Source of the DNA: Bacteroidetes bacterium GWC2_46_850
Lineage (GTDB): Bacteria > Bacteroidota > Bacteroidia > Bacteroidales > Dysgonomonadaceae
Assembly: GCA_001768325.1 (NCBI GenBank)
Contig: MENQ01000025.1
Location: 79,519-143,518, forward strand
DNA length: 64,000 bases
Direction: 5' to 3'
The position numbers and the translations under genes are program-made. Positions 31,339 through 42,249 of this stretch are shown here, piece by piece; position 1 is the stretch's first letter; every line of letters begins with the position of its first letter. Below the pieces are notes generated by a model, which saw only the letters and a list, made by a program, of their open reading frames with translations, was not told the origin of the DNA and made no database searches.

Positions 31339-34300
31339 TTATGTACCATCTGTCTTTTTATTCGTCACCAGGTACATTACCGGGATAATGAATCCATTGA
31401 GGAGCGTGGAGGTAAGCAAGCCACCCAGGATGACTTTTGCCATGGGACTTTGAATTTCATTACCGGGCAGTCCACCACCCACAGCCAGGGGTATGAGCGC
31501 GAGCGCCGTGGTGAGCGCAGTCATCAGAATTGGATTCAAACGATCCAAAGAGCCGTGCATCACACTTTCATACGGCGACAATCCTTCATCCTGCAAATCG
31601 TTGTAACGCGATATCAGCAACATGCCATTTCTTGTGGCAATCCCAAAAAGTGAAATAAAACCGATGGTGGCCGGAATACTGATATTTCCACTTGTAAAAA
31701 ACAGGATAAAGACGCCACCGATGAGCGCCAACGGCAGATTGAGCAGGATAACCACAGACTGTGTGACCTTTCGGAACTGATTAAACAATAACAGAAAAAT
31801 TACCAGAATTGAGAAAATGGAGGTGATAAACAACGTGCGCGAAGCCCTTTGCTCACTCTCAAACTGACCACCATACTCAATGTGATACCCTTCGGGCAGC
31901 TCAATTTCGCGGTCAATAATATGCCGGATCTCATTTACAACCCCACGCAGGTCACCTCCGGAGACATTTGCCGAAACGACGATCTTCCGGGATACATTTT
32001 CACGATTGATGGTATTGGGTCCTGTTACTGACGAGATATCAGCAATATTTCCAAGGGGAATTTTCTGTCCGTTGGCGTCGACAATCATGTTTCTGATGCG
32101 TTCGCCCGAAGCACGGCTATCGCCATTTACTTTCAGCGTAAGGTCGTACGACCGGTTTCCTTCATATACCTGCGAGACCACCTCGCCTGCGAGCAGAACA
32201 CCCACCATCTCAGAGAACTCGGGTAAAGAAATACCATACCTTGCCAGCAGTTCCCGTTTGGGTGTTATCTTCAGTTGCGGACGTTCCACCTGTTGCTCCA
32301 CGTTCAAATCCACCACACCTTCCACATCATGTATGGCAGCTTTAATCTGATTACCCAATCCGTACATCCTGTTCAGATCGGTTCCGAATAGTTTGATGGC
32401 AATATTGGAACGTGTACCCGAAAGGATGGCATCGAGCCGGTGTGAAATAGGTTGTCCTATTTCAATATTGACACCCGGTATCACCTTCATTTTTGCGCGG
32501 ATCTCTTTAAGTATCTCATCCTTTGATCGTTTGTCCAGGATGATGGGTGCCTCAATTTCCGACACGTTCACACCCAACGCATGCTCGTCCAGTTCGGCAC
32601 GACCCGTTTTGCGTCCCACCGTCTGCACTTCGGGAATGGAGAGCAGTATCTCTTCGGCCATGCGTCCTGTCTTGTCGGACTCTTCGAGTGAAATTCCGGG
32701 CAGGGTGCTGACGTTAATGGTGAAAGAACCCTCGTTGAAAGGAGGTAGAAAACTTCTTCCAAGCGAAAAAAACATGATAAGCGACACAACCAGCATTACC
32801 ATGGTACCTCCCAGTACCCATCTTTTGTTTTGTAGCGTCACAGACAGTGCTTTTTCGTAATGCTTCTTCAGAAACCTGACAACAACCGGTTCGCGCTCTT
32901 TCTTGCCATTCTTGACCTTTTCTTTACCAAGAAGATAGCTACTCAACACCGGTGTGAGCGTCAGCGCTACAATTGTAGATGCAATCAGTGCCACGATAAA
33001 AGCAATTCCGAGGGGAGCCAGCATGCGGCCCTCCATCCCCGTCAGAAAGAAAAGAGGAACAAAACTTACGATGATAATCAAGGTGGAATTGAGAATGGGT
33101 AGCCGTACTTCTTTGGAGGCATGATACACCACCTCTATCACCGTTTGTCGTTCCTCTTCGGGCTTCTGCCTGTTCTCGCGCAACCGCTTAAATACATTTT
33201 CCACATCCACAATGGCGTCGTCTACCAGCGAGCCGATAGCTATTGCCATACCCCCCAGGCTCATCGTGTTGATCGTCAAGCCCATCAGTTTTAGTACGAG
33301 CATGGCCACCACGAGCGATATGGGAATCGTGACAAGGGATATAATGGTTGTTCGTGTATTCATCAGAAAGACAAAAAGCACGATGATCACGAAAACAGCA
33401 CCTTCCAACAACGATTCTTGTATGTTGTGAATGGAACTTTCAATGAAACGGGACTGGCGGAAAATGTCGGTCGACAATTTCACATCCGACGGCATGCCCG
33501 CCTGAAGTCCGGCAATAGACTCGTCCAGGTTATCGGTCAGCACCATCGTGCTGGTTGCAGGCTGCTTGGTCACAGTCAAAAGTACCGCCGGTTTGCCCCG
33601 CTCTGAAGCTGTCCCTAATTTGGGTGTTTTGTCGCCTACCGTCACCTCAGCAATACTTTCGAGGAGCACGGGGCTGTCCCGTACGATTTTAACGACTGAC
33701 TTTTTTAATTCGGACAGATTGTTGGTGGAGAGCATCCCGCGAATAATATACTCGTTCCCGTATTCATTGAGGACTCCACCGGACGCGTTCTGATTCATTC
33801 CCCTCACCGTGCTGAGGACTTCATCGAGTTGTACACCGTAATGTCTCATTTTTTCCGGATGAAGCAAAATCTGGTATTCTTTTATCTCGCCTCCAAGCAC
33901 GGTTACCTGTGCCACACCTCCAGTGGAGAGTAGTCGGGGACGGATTATCCAGTCGGCGATCGTTCTCAACTCCCGCATCGATGTCGTATCAGCCGTGAGT
34001 CCGATAATCATCACTTCGCCCATGATGGAGGATTGCGGTCCCAGGGTGGGATTTCCCACATTGGATGGCAGAGCGTCTTTCACGACTGATAGTTTCTCCG
34101 ATACGATCTGCCTGGCCAGATAAATATCGGTACGCCAGTCGAATTCGACCCAGACAACCGAAAAACCGGTGGTGGACGAGGAACGGACACGTCTTACATC
34201 CGTCGCCCCATTCAGGGCGGTTTCCACAGGAAAGGTGACCAGTCGCTCCACTTCTTCGGGTGCCATACCCTGTGCTTCGGTCATCACGACCACGGTGGGC

Positions 34301-34455
34301 GCATTTAAATCGGGAAAGACATCCACTTCCATATTGGCGGCAGTGTAAATCCCTCCCAGCATCAACAACAGGGATAGCACCAGAATAAGCAGCCGGTTAT
34401 GCAAAGAAAATTGAATGATTTTATTCAGCATGGTTTTATCTTCATCTTTTATCAA
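31339..34455 (-). CDS. CusA/CzcA-family heavy-metal efflux RND permease
   Basis: ~1038 aa RND; 'LSLGGMAIAIGSLVDDAIVDVENVFKRLRENRQ', 'NISIPATIGFISLFGIATRNGMLLISRY'. Confidence 0.92.
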   Translation of the reverse strand: MIKDEDKTMLNKIIQFSLHNRLLILVLSLLLMLGGIYTAANMEVDVFPDLNAPTVVVMTEAQGMAPEEVERLVTFPVETALNGATDVRRVRSSSTTGFSVVWVEFDWRTDIYLARQIVSEKLSVVKDALPSNVGNPTLGPQSSIMGEVMIIGLTADTTSMRELRTIADWIIRPRLLSTGGVAQVTVLGGEIKEYQILLHPEKMRHYGVQLDEVLSTVRGMNQNASGGVLNEYGNEYIIRGMLSTNNLSELKKSVVKIVRDSPVLLESIAEVTVGDKTPKLGTASERGKPAVLLTVTKQPATSTMVLTDNLDESIAGLQAGMPSDVKLSTDIFRQSRFIESSIHNIQESLLEGAVFVIIVLFVFLMNTRTTIISLVTIPISLVVAMLVLKLMGLTINTMSLGGMAIAIGSLVDDAIVDVENVFKRLRENRQKPEEERQTVIEVVYHASKEVRLPILNSTLIIIVSFVPLFFLTGMEGRMLAPLGIAFIVALIASTIVALTLTPVLSSYLLGKEKVKNGKKEREPVVVRFLKKHYEKALSVTLQNKRWVLGGTMVMLVVSLIMFFSLGRSFLPPFNEGSFTINVSTLPGISLEESDKTGRMAEEILLSIPEVQTVGRKTGRAELDEHALGVNVSEIEAPIILDKRSKDEILKEIRAKMKVIPGVNIEIGQPISHRLDAILSGTRSNIAIKLFGTDLNRMYGLGNQIKAAIHDVEGVVDLNVEQQVERPQLKITPKRELLARYGISLPEFSEMVGVLLAGEVVSQVYEGNRSYDLTLKVNGDSRASGERIRNMIVDANGQKIPLGNIADISSVTGPNTINRENVSRKIVVSANVSGGDLRGVVNEIRHIIDREIELPEGYHIEYGGQFESEQRASRTLFITSIFSILVIFLLLFNQFRKVTQSVVILLNLPLALIGGVFILFFTSGNISIPATIGFISLFGIATRNGMLLISRYNDLQDEGLSPYESVMHGSLDRLNPILMTALTTALALIPLAVGGGLPGNEIQSPMAKVILGGLLTSTLLNGFIIPVMYLVTNKKTDGT

Positions 34456-35621
34456 TGCACATGTCCTTCGGGAATGACTGATGAGGTTGCTGCCAGCTTC
34501 ACCTGGTACACGCCGTGGGTAACGACTTTGTCGCCCTGTCTCAAACCGGTAAGCACCTGCACCCGAGCCCCGTCACTTTCTCCAAATGTAATCTCCTGTT
34601 TTTTGTACCCCTCTTCATCGAGCTGAACATATACATAATAAAGTCCCTGCTCTTCGGTAATTGCCGACAGGGGCACTGAAATAACATTTTCCAGGAGAGA
34701 GGAAAGTAAGAATACCTCGATATACGAGCCGGGTATGATACCGTCCGTGTTATCAAATTCAAATGTGACAGGGATAAAGAAGGAGTTCTCATCCAATGCT
34801 TTTCCGAACGAAAGTAACCGTCCGTTCAGGCTGGAAAGTTCGTACAGCCTATCGTCATATGCCATTTTAAAATTGGCGCTCCGGATGGCCGGGATGGTTT
34901 TGTAACGCGTCTCGGGTACCTCGGCGCGAAGCTGCAGCCTCCTGTTTTGGGATACCGTGGCAATGGGTTGTCCCACCGAAACATAATCGCCCTGGCTTAC
35001 GAAAAGATTTTTTACAAACCCACCCATGGGTGAGGTCACACTCACACTGCCGGCGCTGTAGCTTGTAGCCTGCGATTCGTAGGTCGTTTTGGCAATTTCA
35101 TAACGTAAACGGGCTTCTTCAAAATCTTTCTCTGAGATAATCTGCTCTTTCACCAGATTCTGGGCACGCTGAAATGCTTTCTGCGCCGTTTCGTATGCTA
35201 TTTTTGCCTTTGCCACAGGATCTCCTTCGGGAAGCTTTTGTACCGAGACGGTGATCATTTTTTCGCCTGCACGAACCATTGCGCCCGGTGCAATGGAACC
35301 ATTTGCGAACGACACCACGCCGTTGGCAGTGGAGGCGATGGTGGTTTCGTCACCTTGTGAAGAAAGAATTTGTCCGCTTGTTTTGATGACCTGCCGGAAG
35401 ATACCGGCAGAAACCGTTTCCAAATTCAGCCCCACAGCTTCGGCCTGGGTTTTGGAAAAGTGTATTTCGTCGGCATGCACCGCTGCTGTTGAATGATCAG
35501 CCAACTCACCTTCGACGTGTTCGGGTGCATCATGGGTGGCTGTTTTTTTATGATTTTTATTCCCACAGCCCATTGATAATAAGGCCATAGTGGCAAATAA
35601 AGAAACTAGAACTGTTCTCAT
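34452..35621 (-). CDS. RND efflux periplasmic adaptor (CusB/CzcB-type), lipoprotein
   Basis: 'SMGCGNKNHKKTATHD' lipobox; 'VTSPMGGFVKNLFVSQGDYVSVGQPIATVSQNRRLQLRAEVPE'. Confidence 0.9.
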   Translation of the reverse strand: MRTVLVSLFATMALLSMGCGNKNHKKTATHDAPEHVEGELADHSTAAVHADEIHFSKTQAEAVGLNLETVSAGIFRQVIKTSGQILSSQGDETTIASTANGVVSFANGSIAPGAMVRAGEKMITVSVQKLPEGDPVAKAKIAYETAQKAFQRAQNLVKEQIISEKDFEEARLRYEIAKTTYESQATSYSAGSVSVTSPMGGFVKNLFVSQGDYVSVGQPIATVSQNRRLQLRAEVPETRYKTIPAIRSANFKMAYDDRLYELSSLNGRLLSFGKALDENSFFIPVTFEFDNTDGIIPGSYIEVFLLSSLLENVISVPLSAITEEQGLYYVYVQLDEEGYKKQEITFGESDGARVQVLTGLRQGDKVVTHGVYQVKLAATSSVIPEGHVH

Positions 35622-35731
35622 AAATGGTTGAATAAAAGATAAACGAAAGAAAAATGAATGACCGGATTGTCTGCTTTTGAATACGATTTATCAAAAGCCG
35701 ACAATCCACCTTGTGATTATTGGGGAATAAT

Positions 35732-36166
35732 CTAAGAAATGGAAAAAGGGGGAGCACGCAACCCGATCGGGTTGGGTCTTTCGGTATCAGGAACAAAGAA
35801 GATTAATTCACCATAATCCGTTTTTTCATCCGGAAGTGAGATACAGAAGTCCGCCAAAACAGAGAAAAACAAGCCGGGATAAGATGGATGATCATCAGCT
35901 TGAGCAGGCGAGAATGATTTGAGACGATTTCCGGAATCTGCTTGTTGGGCAATGAAGTTAGCATGCACAAAGCAGTTTGAATTTTCAGTACTGGTATCCG
36001 GTGCAGGATTATGATGATCTGCGTGTTGTTGACCACAATCATGCTCTACCTGATCGGTCTGAAAGCAGGGCATCCCATCGTTGTGATGATGATGGGGAAT
36101 GGCAGAGAGGGCCAGCATCAATATGCTCGCGAAAGCAACAACAGATATGTTTGCAATGCGTTTCAA
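35732..36166 (-). CDS. His/Cys-rich small secreted protein (DUF6769-like)
   Basis: 'PHHHHNDGMPCFQTDQVEHDCGQQHADHHNPAPD'; upstream of the RND pair, same strand. Confidence 0.7.
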   Translation of the reverse strand: MKRIANISVVAFASILMLALSAIPHHHHNDGMPCFQTDQVEHDCGQQHADHHNPAPDTSTENSNCFVHANFIAQQADSGNRLKSFSPAQADDHPSYPGLFFSVLADFCISLPDEKTDYGELIFFVPDTERPNPIGLRAPPFSIS

Positions 36167-36330
36167 ATATTTTTTCGGCTATCTGTCGACAAAGATAAAA
36201 CAAAAATACGTCAACCGGACTGAAAAAGCAACCTGCAGATCCAAAATTGGCAGAAATGAATCCTTTTTATTCAGCGAAAAAACATACATTTGTAGCAGAA
36301 CAAGGAATAAGCATCTGATATACCGGAAAA

Positions 36331-39300
36331 ATGTTAGACAAAATCATCCATTTTAGTGTATCACATAAGCTCGTCATCATCCTTTTTGTACTTACAGTGA
36401 TTATTTTCGGGCTTTTCTCTGTATCCCGCCTCTCTGTGGGTGCCGTTCCCGATATCACCAACAATCAGGTGCAGGTAATCACCACATCCACCAACCTCTC
36501 CACACAGGATGTTGAACAATACATCACCATGCCCGTTGAGCTGGTCATGGCCAATCTGCCTGGTGTACAGGAGATCAGGTCCGTCTCAAAGTTCGGACTC
36601 TCCGTGGTGACCATCGTTTTCGACGAATCACTTGGTACCTACCTGCCTCGTCAACTAATTGCCGAGAAAATTACAGAGGCATCTGAAAATATTCCGGAAG
36701 GTTTTGGCAAACCTTTCATGGGACCGGTGACTACCGGTTTGGGAGAAATTTATCAGTATATTCTCGATGTGAAACCGGAGCAGAAAGATCGCTACACAAT
36801 TGCGGAACTCCGTACCATGCAGGACTGGATCGTTAAACGGCAGCTCTCCGGCATTACCGGCGTGGTGGAGGTAAACACCTGGGGAGGCTATCTGAAGCAG
36901 TATGAAGTAGCCATCAATCCGGAAATACTGCACAGCCTTGACATCACCCTGCTCGAGGTGTTTGAAGCATTAAAGAACAACAACGACATATCCGGGGGAT
37001 CCTATATTGAGAAGGACAACCAAAGTTATTTTATCAGAGGGGACGGATCCATCCAATCGTTGGACGACATCCGCAATGTAGTCATAAAAACACGAAACGG
37101 CTCACCGGTGCTCATCCGCGACATTGCCACCGTGCAGTTTGGACATGCGACCCGGTTTGGAGCAATCACCGCCAATGGCGAAGGTGAGAAGGTGATGGGA
37201 CAGGTAATGATGTTGAAAGATGCCGATTCACAATCGGTCATCAGAGCGGTGAAAGCTCGTGTAGAAGCAGTGCAGCAATCACTGCCGGAAGGCGTTTTCA
37301 TTAATCCCATCGTCGACCGGAGCGAACTGATCGGACGGACTACATTTACCATCCTCGAAAACCTGCTGATCGGCATTCTGATCGTCATCCTCATCGTGGT
37401 GCTTATTCTCGGGAATATGCGCACGGCACTGATCATCGCCTCAATCATACCACTTTCGCTGCTGTTCACACTCTCCATGATGTATCTCTTCAGGATTGAT
37501 GCAAACCTGATGAGCCTGGGTGCCCTGGACTTTGGCATTATCATCGACGGCGGCGTGATCGTCGCCGAGTTTGTGGCACTTCAGCTGAACAGAAATTATG
37601 GCATGCTCAGACAGTTGCCGGCCGGGCAAAGATATCCCTTCATCAACAAAATCACGATGGATGCCACATCCAAAATGATGAACTCCGCCATCTTCGGACA
37701 GCTGATCATCCTGATTGTTTTCCTGCCTATTTTGACGCTATCGGGCGTGGAGGGAAAAATGTTCCGTCCCATGGCATTGACATTCGGTTTTGCTGTGATA
37801 GGAGCTTCCATCTTTGGCATGACCTGGCTTCCGGTAGCTTCGGCGCTCTTCATGAAGCCGAAAGAGGAGAACCGGAACAATCAGTCGAGGTTGATGAAAC
37901 TTGCCTACAAAACCTACCATCCATCTATTCAGTGGGCCTGCCAACATAAAAAAGCAATCCTGATCCTGTCTGTCACCCTGCTTGCATCGGCAGTGATCAT
38001 CTTTCCCAGGCTGGGAGCCGAATTCACTCCTACACTCGATGAAGGTGACTTTGTAATACAACCCGTATTGAAAACGGGTACATCATTGGAGAAAACCATC
38101 GAAATGACGACCCGGATGGAACGCATTTTGAAAGAGAATTTTGTGGAAGTGAACCAGATCGTAAGCCGCATCGGTGCTGCAGAGGTACCAACAGACCCCA
38201 TGTCGATGGAAGAAATAGACATGATCATCCGTTTGCATCCGAGAAAGAAATGGGTCAATGCCAAAAATAAGGAAGAACTGGCCGATCAATTCAAAGAGGC
38301 ACTTTCCGTTTTTCCGGGCATTGAGTATGAGTTCACCCAACCCATTGAAATGCGTTTTAATGAACTGGTTACGGGCGTTCGTTCGGATATTGCCATCAAG
38401 GTATTTGGCGAGGATCTCGATTATCTGGCCGACAAAGCAGTTGAGATAGGTCGTCTAGCTGAGACTATTCCCGGGGCTGCCGATGTGATCGTGGAGAAAA
38501 CGGCAGGCCTTCCGCAGATGCGGGTATCCTACAAACGGGATAAACTGGCCTACTATGGCGTTTCCATCGCCACACTGAATCAATATTTGCGGATGGCCTT
38601 CGGCGGTGAGGCAACCGGAACCATTTTTGAACAGGAACGTCGCTTCGATCTTGTTGTGCGCTTCAGGGATGATTTCAGACAGGATATCGAGAACATCCGG
38701 CAGATGTTTGTAAAACTGCCCGACGGGAACCAGACCAGATTGAGTGAACTGGCCGATATTACATACAGTACCGGCCCGGCAAAGATATCACGCGACAATA
38801 CCCGCCGACGCGTAGTGGTAAGCGTAAACGTGCGTAACAGAGACCTGCAGTCGGTGGTGAAAGATATTCAACAGACCGTGGAAGAAAAAGTAAGCCTTCA
38901 GTCGGGATATTATCTGGAATACGGGGGCCAGTATCAAAACCTGACCAACGCAGCGTCACGGCTTATCGTCGTGATCCCCATTGCGCTGGCACTCATATTC
39001 CTCTTACTGAACTTTGCGTTCAGCTCCATCAAAGAGTCACTGATCATTTTTTCAGCCATCCCGCTCTCCGTCGTGGGAGGTGTACTCGCCCTCTGGATAC
39101 GGGGAATGCCGTTTAGCATCTCTGCCGGTGTTGGGTTTATCGCTCTCTTCGGCGTGGCGGTGCTCAATGGCATTGTGTTGATTGAACATTTTAAGGAGTT
39201 GCACGAATCACATCCCAACATGAAGATGCACGACCTGATCATCCAGGGCTCCATGGGGCGGCTACGTCCCGTTATACTAACCGCATCGGCAGCTGCGCTT

Positions 39301-39471
39301 GGATTTCTTCCCATGGCGGTGTCAACCTCTGCCGGAGCCGAGGTACAACGTCCTTTGGCAACAGTCGTAATTGGCGGCCTGATCACATCTACCTTCCTTA
39401 CAATGATTGTGTTGCCATTGTTATATGGCTACTTTATGGACGATAAACGCAATAAAAAATATCTGTTCTGA
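36331..39471 (+). CDS. CusA/CzcA-family heavy-metal efflux RND permease (second copy, divergent)
   Basis: 'MSLGALDFGIIIDGGVIVAEFVALQLNR', 'FSISAGVGFIALFGVAVLNGIVLIEHFKEL'. Confidence 0.92.
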   Translation: MLDKIIHFSVSHKLVIILFVLTVIIFGLFSVSRLSVGAVPDITNNQVQVITTSTNLSTQDVEQYITMPVELVMANLPGVQEIRSVSKFGLSVVTIVFDESLGTYLPRQLIAEKITEASENIPEGFGKPFMGPVTTGLGEIYQYILDVKPEQKDRYTIAELRTMQDWIVKRQLSGITGVVEVNTWGGYLKQYEVAINPEILHSLDITLLEVFEALKNNNDISGGSYIEKDNQSYFIRGDGSIQSLDDIRNVVIKTRNGSPVLIRDIATVQFGHATRFGAITANGEGEKVMGQVMMLKDADSQSVIRAVKARVEAVQQSLPEGVFINPIVDRSELIGRTTFTILENLLIGILIVILIVVLILGNMRTALIIASIIPLSLLFTLSMMYLFRIDANLMSLGALDFGIIIDGGVIVAEFVALQLNRNYGMLRQLPAGQRYPFINKITMDATSKMMNSAIFGQLIILIVFLPILTLSGVEGKMFRPMALTFGFAVIGASIFGMTWLPVASALFMKPKEENRNNQSRLMKLAYKTYHPSIQWACQHKKAILILSVTLLASAVIIFPRLGAEFTPTLDEGDFVIQPVLKTGTSLEKTIEMTTRMERILKENFVEVNQIVSRIGAAEVPTDPMSMEEIDMIIRLHPRKKWVNAKNKEELADQFKEALSVFPGIEYEFTQPIEMRFNELVTGVRSDIAIKVFGEDLDYLADKAVEIGRLAETIPGAADVIVEKTAGLPQMRVSYKRDKLAYYGVSIATLNQYLRMAFGGEATGTIFEQERRFDLVVRFRDDFRQDIENIRQMFVKLPDGNQTRLSELADITYSTGPAKISRDNTRRRVVVSVNVRNRDLQSVVKDIQQTVEEKVSLQSGYYLEYGGQYQNLTNAASRLIVVIPIALALIFLLLNFAFSSIKESLIIFSAIPLSVVGGVLALWIRGMPFSISAGVGFIALFGVAVLNGIVLIEHFKELHESHPNMKMHDLIIQGSMGRLRPVILTASAAALGFLPMAVSTSAGAEVQRPLATVVIGGLITSTFLTMIVLPLLYGYFMDDKRNKKYLF

Positions 39472-40634
39472 TGAGAAAAAAATACGAGCACGTAATCCCC
39501 TCCCTGTGTATCGTGATGCTGCTTACCGCTTGCGGAGGCGGATCATCGCAGAGAGACGGCACACAGCCGGCTACAAAAAACGATTCTGCATGGATTCATG
39601 TCACAGGTGTACAGTTTGAAGCAATGGGTATGCAACTGGGCACCCTCCGGAATCTCTCTTTCTCGGGAAGATTGAGGGTGAACGGGCGAATCATCTCTTC
39701 GGTAAACGGACAGGCGCAAATTGGCAGTCGGCTTTCAGGAACGATCCGCCATATTTCCCGCGAACCGGGAGATTTTACAACTGCAGGCAGTCTGCTCTGT
39801 ACCGTGGAGAGCAACGAATTTTTGGAGTTTCAACAGGACTTTATCGATATAAGTGCCAGACACGGAGAAGCCAGATTGGCATACGAACGCCTGAAAACTC
39901 TTTACGCCGACACCATCACATCCAAAAGGGAACTGGTAGCAGCCGAAAGTGCTTATCAGGGTCTTTCTGCCAGGTATCAGGGAATGAAGCAACGGCTGGT
40001 CCTTTTGGGCGTGAACCCGGATAATGTTGAAAAAGGGAAGCTTCAGCCACTGCTGAACATCACTGCGCCAATCAGTGGACACGTCACCCGGATAGATTGT
40101 ATGCCGGGAGAGTATGTCACACCCGATAAAAGCCTGATGAGGATGGTTGATCAGAACAGTCTGCATCTGCAGCTTGATCTGTATGAAAAGGATATACCCA
40201 GATTGACTACGGGACAGCCGGTTGAATTTTATCATCCCGACAATCCGACAAAAAAATACCGTGCACATCTTACACAGATAGGGAAGGCAACCGACCCTGA
40301 CAAGAAAACCATCACCTGCATTGCCAATTTTGAACAGCATGACGGAGCATTTATTCACAACCTGTACGTCGTAGCCGATGTGATCCTGACTGAACAAAAC
40401 GGAAAAGGGATACCGGAACATGCACTGGAGACCTCCGGTGAAACGGAACGAATTTATTTGCTGGCCAAGAGGGAGGGTGACGACTACTATTTCAAACCTC
40501 TTGTGGTGATTACTGGAATGCGGTCGGAAAATTATGTGGAGATACTGAGTGATGTACCCGATCGGGAGATCCTGATTGAGGGTGCTTACCACCTTCCCGC
40601 AGCTCCCGGATCTGATATCGATAAAGAGCGTTGA
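39471..40634 (+). CDS. RND efflux periplasmic adaptor, lipoprotein
   Basis: 'LLTACGGGSSQRDG' lipobox; 'LNITAPISGHVTRIDCMPGEYVTPDKSLMRMVDQNSLHLQLDLYEKDI'; start overlaps RND stop. Confidence 0.9.
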   Translation: MRKKYEHVIPSLCIVMLLTACGGGSSQRDGTQPATKNDSAWIHVTGVQFEAMGMQLGTLRNLSFSGRLRVNGRIISSVNGQAQIGSRLSGTIRHISREPGDFTTAGSLLCTVESNEFLEFQQDFIDISARHGEARLAYERLKTLYADTITSKRELVAAESAYQGLSARYQGMKQRLVLLGVNPDNVEKGKLQPLLNITAPISGHVTRIDCMPGEYVTPDKSLMRMVDQNSLHLQLDLYEKDIPRLTTGQPVEFYHPDNPTKKYRAHLTQIGKATDPDKKTITCIANFEQHDGAFIHNLYVVADVILTEQNGKGIPEHALETSGETERIYLLAKREGDDYYFKPLVVITGMRSENYVEILSDVPDREILIEGAYHLPAAPGSDIDKER

Positions 40635-40705
40635 GCCTCTTCGCTCTATACTTTTTTCTCATTTTTGCATATTTATGATTACTTTTGTATCATAAAGTGA
40701 AATCG

Positions 40706-41230
40706 ATGAAAGAAGACAAGAGTCAGCTGTTGAATTATGCAATGTATGCCGGCATTTTTCTCGGGCTTTTTTGGGTATTTAAGTACCTTTTCGTGGTGAT
40801 TGGAGTAAAATATCCGGCAGTGAATTTTTTGGGGACGTTACTTAGCGTAGGTACACCCATCCTGCTATTTGTATTTCTGGTAAGATACAATAAGGGATTG
40901 TCTGACGGGAAGATGAGTTACTGGCATGGCGTTCAATTTTCCATTCTACTCTTCTTTTTTGCTTCCATCCTCGAATCGATGGTCGTTTTTATCCATGTAC
41001 AATGGATTGATCCAACCTTCATTGCCAATCTGTTCGAAAGCATGACCGAACTGGCAGAAACCATCGACATCAGTGACTCACTTGTCGCCCAGCTGAACGA
41101 ACAACCTCTCCCCTCCCCATTCGACTATGTATTTAGCAACGTAATCATGGCTGACGTCTTTCTGGGGTTATTTCTTTCGTTGTTTATCGTTCCGCTGGCC
41201 ATACGCTACAAACAGCAAAAAAACATATAA
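40706..41230 (+). CDS. DUF4199-like membrane protein
   Basis: Four-TM-like; precedes GT2, a common Bacteroidota pairing; start chosen at MKEDKSQ. Confidence 0.75.
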   Translation: MKEDKSQLLNYAMYAGIFLGLFWVFKYLFVVIGVKYPAVNFLGTLLSVGTPILLFVFLVRYNKGLSDGKMSYWHGVQFSILLFFFASILESMVVFIHVQWIDPTFIANLFESMTELAETIDISDSLVAQLNEQPLPSPFDYVFSNVIMADVFLGLFLSLFIVPLAIRYKQQKNI

Positions 41231-41237
41231 TTATTGA

Positions 41238-42191
41238 TTGATGGATATATCTGTTGTCATACCGTTGTACAATGAGGAAGAGTCGCTGAAGGAATTATAC
41301 AACTGGATTCAGCGTGTCATGCAGGAAAATGGTTACTCTTACGAGATCATTTTCGTGGATGATGGAAGCAGCGATCGCTCCTGGGAGATCATCAAAGAAC
41401 TCAGCGTGGAATCTGACAGGGTGAAAGCCATTAAATTCCGCCGCAATTACGGCAAGTCGCCCGCCTTACATTGTGCCTTTCAAAAGACCCAGGGGAATGT
41501 GATCATCACCATGGATGCCGACCTGCAGGACAGTCCCGATGAAATTCCGGAACTCTACCGCATGATCTTGGAAGAGGGTTATGACCTTGTATCGGGATGG
41601 AAAAAGAAAAGATACGATGACAGGCTGACCAAGAACCTTCCTTCAAAGCTCTTCAACGCCACTGCTCGCAAGGTTTCAGGAATAAAGATACACGACTTTA
41701 ACTGTGGCCTGAAAGCTTACAGTAAATCGCTGGCTAAAAGTATCGAAATCTATAATGATATGCACCGGTATATTCCCGTGTTGGCAAAGAATGCGGGATT
41801 CTCCAAAATCGGCGAGAAGGTGGTGCATCATCAGGCAAGGAAATATGGAAAGAGCAAGTTTGGTGCCAACCGTTTTATCAACGGCTATCTCGATCTGATG
41901 ACACTCTGGTTTCTGAACAGGTTTGGAAAAAAGCCGATGCATTTCTTCGGACTTTGGGGCAGCGTGATGTTCTTGTGTGGTCTTGCTGCCATCATTGTGG
42001 TCGGTGCGATGAAGCTGTACGATATGCATCACGGCAACCCATACCGTTTGGTAACGGAGTCTCCTTATTTTTATATCGCACTCACCACAATGATCCTGGG
42101 TACATTGCTTTTCCTTGCCGGTTTTTTGGGTGAACTGATTTCCAGAAATTCTTCCGAACGGAACTTTTACCGGATTGAAGAAGATATCTGA
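41238..42191 (+). CDS. GT2 glycosyltransferase (DPM1/GtrB-like)
   Basis: 'DISVVIPLYNEEESLKELYNWI', 'EIIFVDDGSSDRSWEII', 'TMDADLQDSPDEIPEL', two C-terminal TMs. Confidence 0.92.
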   Translation: MMDISVVIPLYNEEESLKELYNWIQRVMQENGYSYEIIFVDDGSSDRSWEIIKELSVESDRVKAIKFRRNYGKSPALHCAFQKTQGNVIITMDADLQDSPDEIPELYRMILEEGYDLVSGWKKKRYDDRLTKNLPSKLFNATARKVSGIKIHDFNCGLKAYSKSLAKSIEIYNDMHRYIPVLAKNAGFSKIGEKVVHHQARKYGKSKFGANRFINGYLDLMTLWFLNRFGKKPMHFFGLWGSVMFLCGLAAIIVVGAMKLYDMHHGNPYRLVTESPYFYIALTTMILGTLLFLAGFLGELISRNSSERNFYRIEEDI

Positions 42192-42249
42192 CCAATCCAA
42201 TATAGAGAATGGTGACATCTCTTTATTTTAGAATAAATTGTATTTTCAC

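Noticed and set aside
36285-36292. TACATTTG as promoter -7 for the second RND permease
   Set aside because: No convincing -33 element at 19-21 bp spacing, so not reported as a feature.
39735-40592. 285-aa minus-strand ORF opposite the RND adaptor
   Set aside because: Antisense shadow of a confident CDS, no recognisable motifs.
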